Position numbers and translations under genes: made by a program. Shown one piece after another: positions 62,328-64,000 of a DNA stretch of 64,000 nucleotides. The notes under the pieces were generated by a model. That model worked only from the letters and a program-made list of their open reading frames with translations. It searched no databases and had not been told where the DNA came from. The stretch covers positions 1,965,451 to 2,029,450 of the forward strand of contig NZ_CP100355.1 in assembly GCF_024204665.1 (NCBI RefSeq), in the 5' to 3' direction. Positions within the stretch are counted from its first letter, which is position 1. The number at the start of each line of letters is the position of its first letter. The stretch comes from Natronosalvus rutilus. GTDB lineage: Archaea > Halobacteriota > Halobacteria > Halobacteriales > Natrialbaceae.

Positions 62328-63944
62328 ATGCACGATGTGCATCGCCGTTCGGTCCTTGCAGCAGGTGCAGCGCTTTCGACAGGAATTGGACTCGCCTCGA
62401 GTGGGGTAGGCGCGTCCGACGTCGATGGGGACCTCCCCGACCCGTCGCTGGTCCCCAATCCGGAGATGGACGAAGACTGGGCGTCGCACCGTGGTGACGC
62501 CGGCCACGCCAGGTTCATCGAGGACGGGTACGAGTTCGACGGCGACTCGCTCGAGGTCGCCTGGTCCGTCGACCAGACGGGCTCCATCGAAATCGGTGAC
62601 GACAACGTGTACACGACGGCGGTCGCCGACGACACCGTGTACACGACGACGACGGACGGGGTCATCGCCCTCGACGCGGCAGATGGCTCGCTCCTCTGGG
62701 AGAACACCGATATCGACGCGCACAGTCCCGCGGTAGTCGGTGAGACGGTGTATCTCAACGGCGGCGAGATTGTAGCGCTCAATCGAGACGATGGCAGCGT
62801 CCGCTGGGAGAGCACGCTCGGTGCCGAGGAGTGGACGGGAAACCACACGGTAGCGTACGACAGCGTCTTCGCCGTCGTCGACGGCACTCTGTACGCGCTC
62901 GAGGCTGACGACGGGTCGGTCCGATGGCAAAAAGACACGGCCGTCGTCGAGTCGAGCGAAGGTGACGAACAGGAGTCCGGATTTATCACCGGGACCGCCG
63001 CAGCGAACGGCGTCGTCTACGCCGGTACGGAGGACGGCACTCTCGCGTTCGATCACACGACTGGAGAGACCGTCTGGCAGAACTGGCGAGGGTACTATAG
63101 CTACAACTCAGGACACGATATCTACGCGACTGAGAAGGCGGTTCTCGCCGAGTTGTCGGGGGAGGAAAACCCCCTCTACGATGCACAAACTGGAGAGTTG
63201 CTGAACCATGTCTCGTCGCGTTCCGGACGGGCGCTCAGCAACGAATCCGCGATCGGAGGAGACGATAATGGCTACGGCAGTTACTCGGTCCACGGCGACG
63301 AGTACGACTGGAGTATCGACGTCACGTACACCTACGGGGAGGCCGTTTTCAGTGGCGAGACCGTCTACGTCTACTTTGAGGTGGACGGCCACAACTACGG
63401 AGACCGGGATTACGATCAGAAACTCGTCGCGCTCGACAAACGCGACGGGAGCGAGAAGTGGACGCTCTCGAAAGACGACGCACCGGTCGGACACATTCGG
63501 GCGATCAGCGGCAAGACGATATACGTCGAACACGAAGAGGAACTCTTCGCGCTTCGAGAACAGACGGACGACGAAGACGACTCCGCCGACGAGGGAGACG
63601 GAACCGACGACGAGCAAGATGACGCAGACGACGGCGACAACACCGACGACACCGGTGACGAGGAGACGTCGGACGAAGATGAGGAGTCTGGCGACGGCGA
63701 CAGCTGCGAAGTTCCCGGCGACGAAAACGACGACGGCGAGAACACGACCGGATCCGACGACGACGACGAGAACGCAACCGACTCCGACGACGGAGACGAT
63801 GGGGCTACCGAGTCCGAAGAACGCACCTACCAGACCGACGCAGACGAGTCACCCGGCTTTACGACCGGCGCAGGAATCTTCAGCGGACTCCTCGGCCTCG
63901 AGTGGCTGCGCCGGCAGTCGAATACGGACGAACCGGACGAGTAA
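62328..63944 (+). CDS. Tat-exported PQQ-like beta-propeller with PGF-CTERM-like tail
   Basis: The product has 538 residues. Tat signal: HRRSVLAAGAALSTGIGLAS (5-24). Blades of the PQQ-repeat type follow: TDGVIALDAADGSLLWE, GGEIVALNRDDGSVRWE, VDGTLYALEADDGSVRW and TEDGTLAFDHTTGETVWQ. A very acidic low-complexity linker leads to SPGFTTGAGIFSGLLGLEWL and a basic end, a PGF-CTERM-type archaeosortase sorting tail (a variant of the usual PGF). It would be cut and lipid-anchored outside the cell. Ligand unknown. Confidence 0.85.
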   Translation: MHDVHRRSVLAAGAALSTGIGLASSGVGASDVDGDLPDPSLVPNPEMDEDWASHRGDAGHARFIEDGYEFDGDSLEVAWSVDQTGSIEIGDDNVYTTAVADDTVYTTTTDGVIALDAADGSLLWENTDIDAHSPAVVGETVYLNGGEIVALNRDDGSVRWESTLGAEEWTGNHTVAYDSVFAVVDGTLYALEADDGSVRWQKDTAVVESSEGDEQESGFITGTAAANGVVYAGTEDGTLAFDHTTGETVWQNWRGYYSYNSGHDIYATEKAVLAELSGEENPLYDAQTGELLNHVSSRSGRALSNESAIGGDDNGYGSYSVHGDEYDWSIDVTYTYGEAVFSGETVYVYFEVDGHNYGDRDYDQKLVALDKRDGSEKWTLSKDDAPVGHIRAISGKTIYVEHEEELFALREQTDDEDDSADEGDGTDDEQDDADDGDNTDDTGDEETSDEDEESGDGDSCEVPGDENDDGENTTGSDDDDENATDSDDGDDGATESEERTYQTDADESPGFTTGAGIFSGLLGLEWLRRQSNTDEPDE

Positions 63945-64000
63945 CAGGAGTTGTCGAGTGCGGTGAATCTCGACGAGAGTCGGTAGAACCCGACGAACTC

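Noticed and set aside
1-64000. CRISPR arrays, insertion sequences, prophage genes, rRNA
   Set aside because: No regular spacer-repeat run, transposase, integrase, terminase, capsid or rRNA sequence was seen on either strand.

Overview
The window is a stretch of a haloarchaeal chromosome. Evidence for this is the high GC content, very acidic predicted proteins, twin-arginine (Tat) signal peptides on most exported proteins, TATA-type promoters about 25-35 nt before starts with little or no leader, an archaeal glycerol-1-phosphate dehydrogenase, a FolC-FolP fusion, and several protein families known mainly from Halobacteria. The frequent CTCGAG-rich codon pairs resemble Natrialbaceae, but the genus cannot be fixed from the sequence alone. 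I see no tRNA, rRNA, CRISPR array or intact insertion sequence.

Layout. 0-6.3 kb holds housekeeping and mixed genes: the end of a haem-copper oxidase subunit III gene, a DyP-like Tat lipoprotein, SRPBCC and HAD proteins, a DUF6735-type gene broken by one in-frame TGA at codon 4, a branched-chain aminotransferase and an SDR epimerase. 6.3-10.7 kb is a compact metal module: a Met-rich SHOCT membrane protein, a His/Met-rich secreted protein, a membrane-anchored winged-helix regulator with a Met-rich external loop, and a CPH-type (CopB-like) P1B ATPase with a His-rich N-terminus. 10.8-14.9 kb carries glycerol-1-phosphate dehydrogenase, an LPG-synthase-like membrane protein and an S9 peptidase.

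15.4-42.9 kb is a surface-polysaccharide or glycan locus. A tightly overlapping eight-gene operon (15434-24050) encodes a hexapeptide acyltransferase, a Gfo/Idh/MocA oxidoreductase, two nucleotide-sugar dehydrogenases, a GT2 glycosyltransferase, a DUF354 protein, a UDP-GlcNAc 2-epimerase and a deacetylase-like protein. This set suggests an acetamido uronic acid sugar of the Wbp type. It is followed by two Tat-exported PL14-like proteins, two ATP-grasp ligases, a GT-C-like membrane protein, an exported beta-helix protein, two FemAB-like transferases flanking a flippase, a DUF1616 protein and a GT4 glycosyltransferase. Taken together, the locus could make a nucleotide-activated uronic acid, assemble and flip an oligosaccharide, decorate it with amino acids, and trim it outside the cell. 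The decoration step is inference.

43-64 kb returns to core and regulatory genes: three multi-domain histidine kinases, FolCP, a phosphotransferase, carbamoyl-phosphate synthase large subunit, a HemG-like flavodoxin, conserved haloarchaeal proteins of unknown function, and at the right edge an AT-richer patch followed by a Tat-exported PQQ-propeller protein with a PGF-CTERM-like tail.
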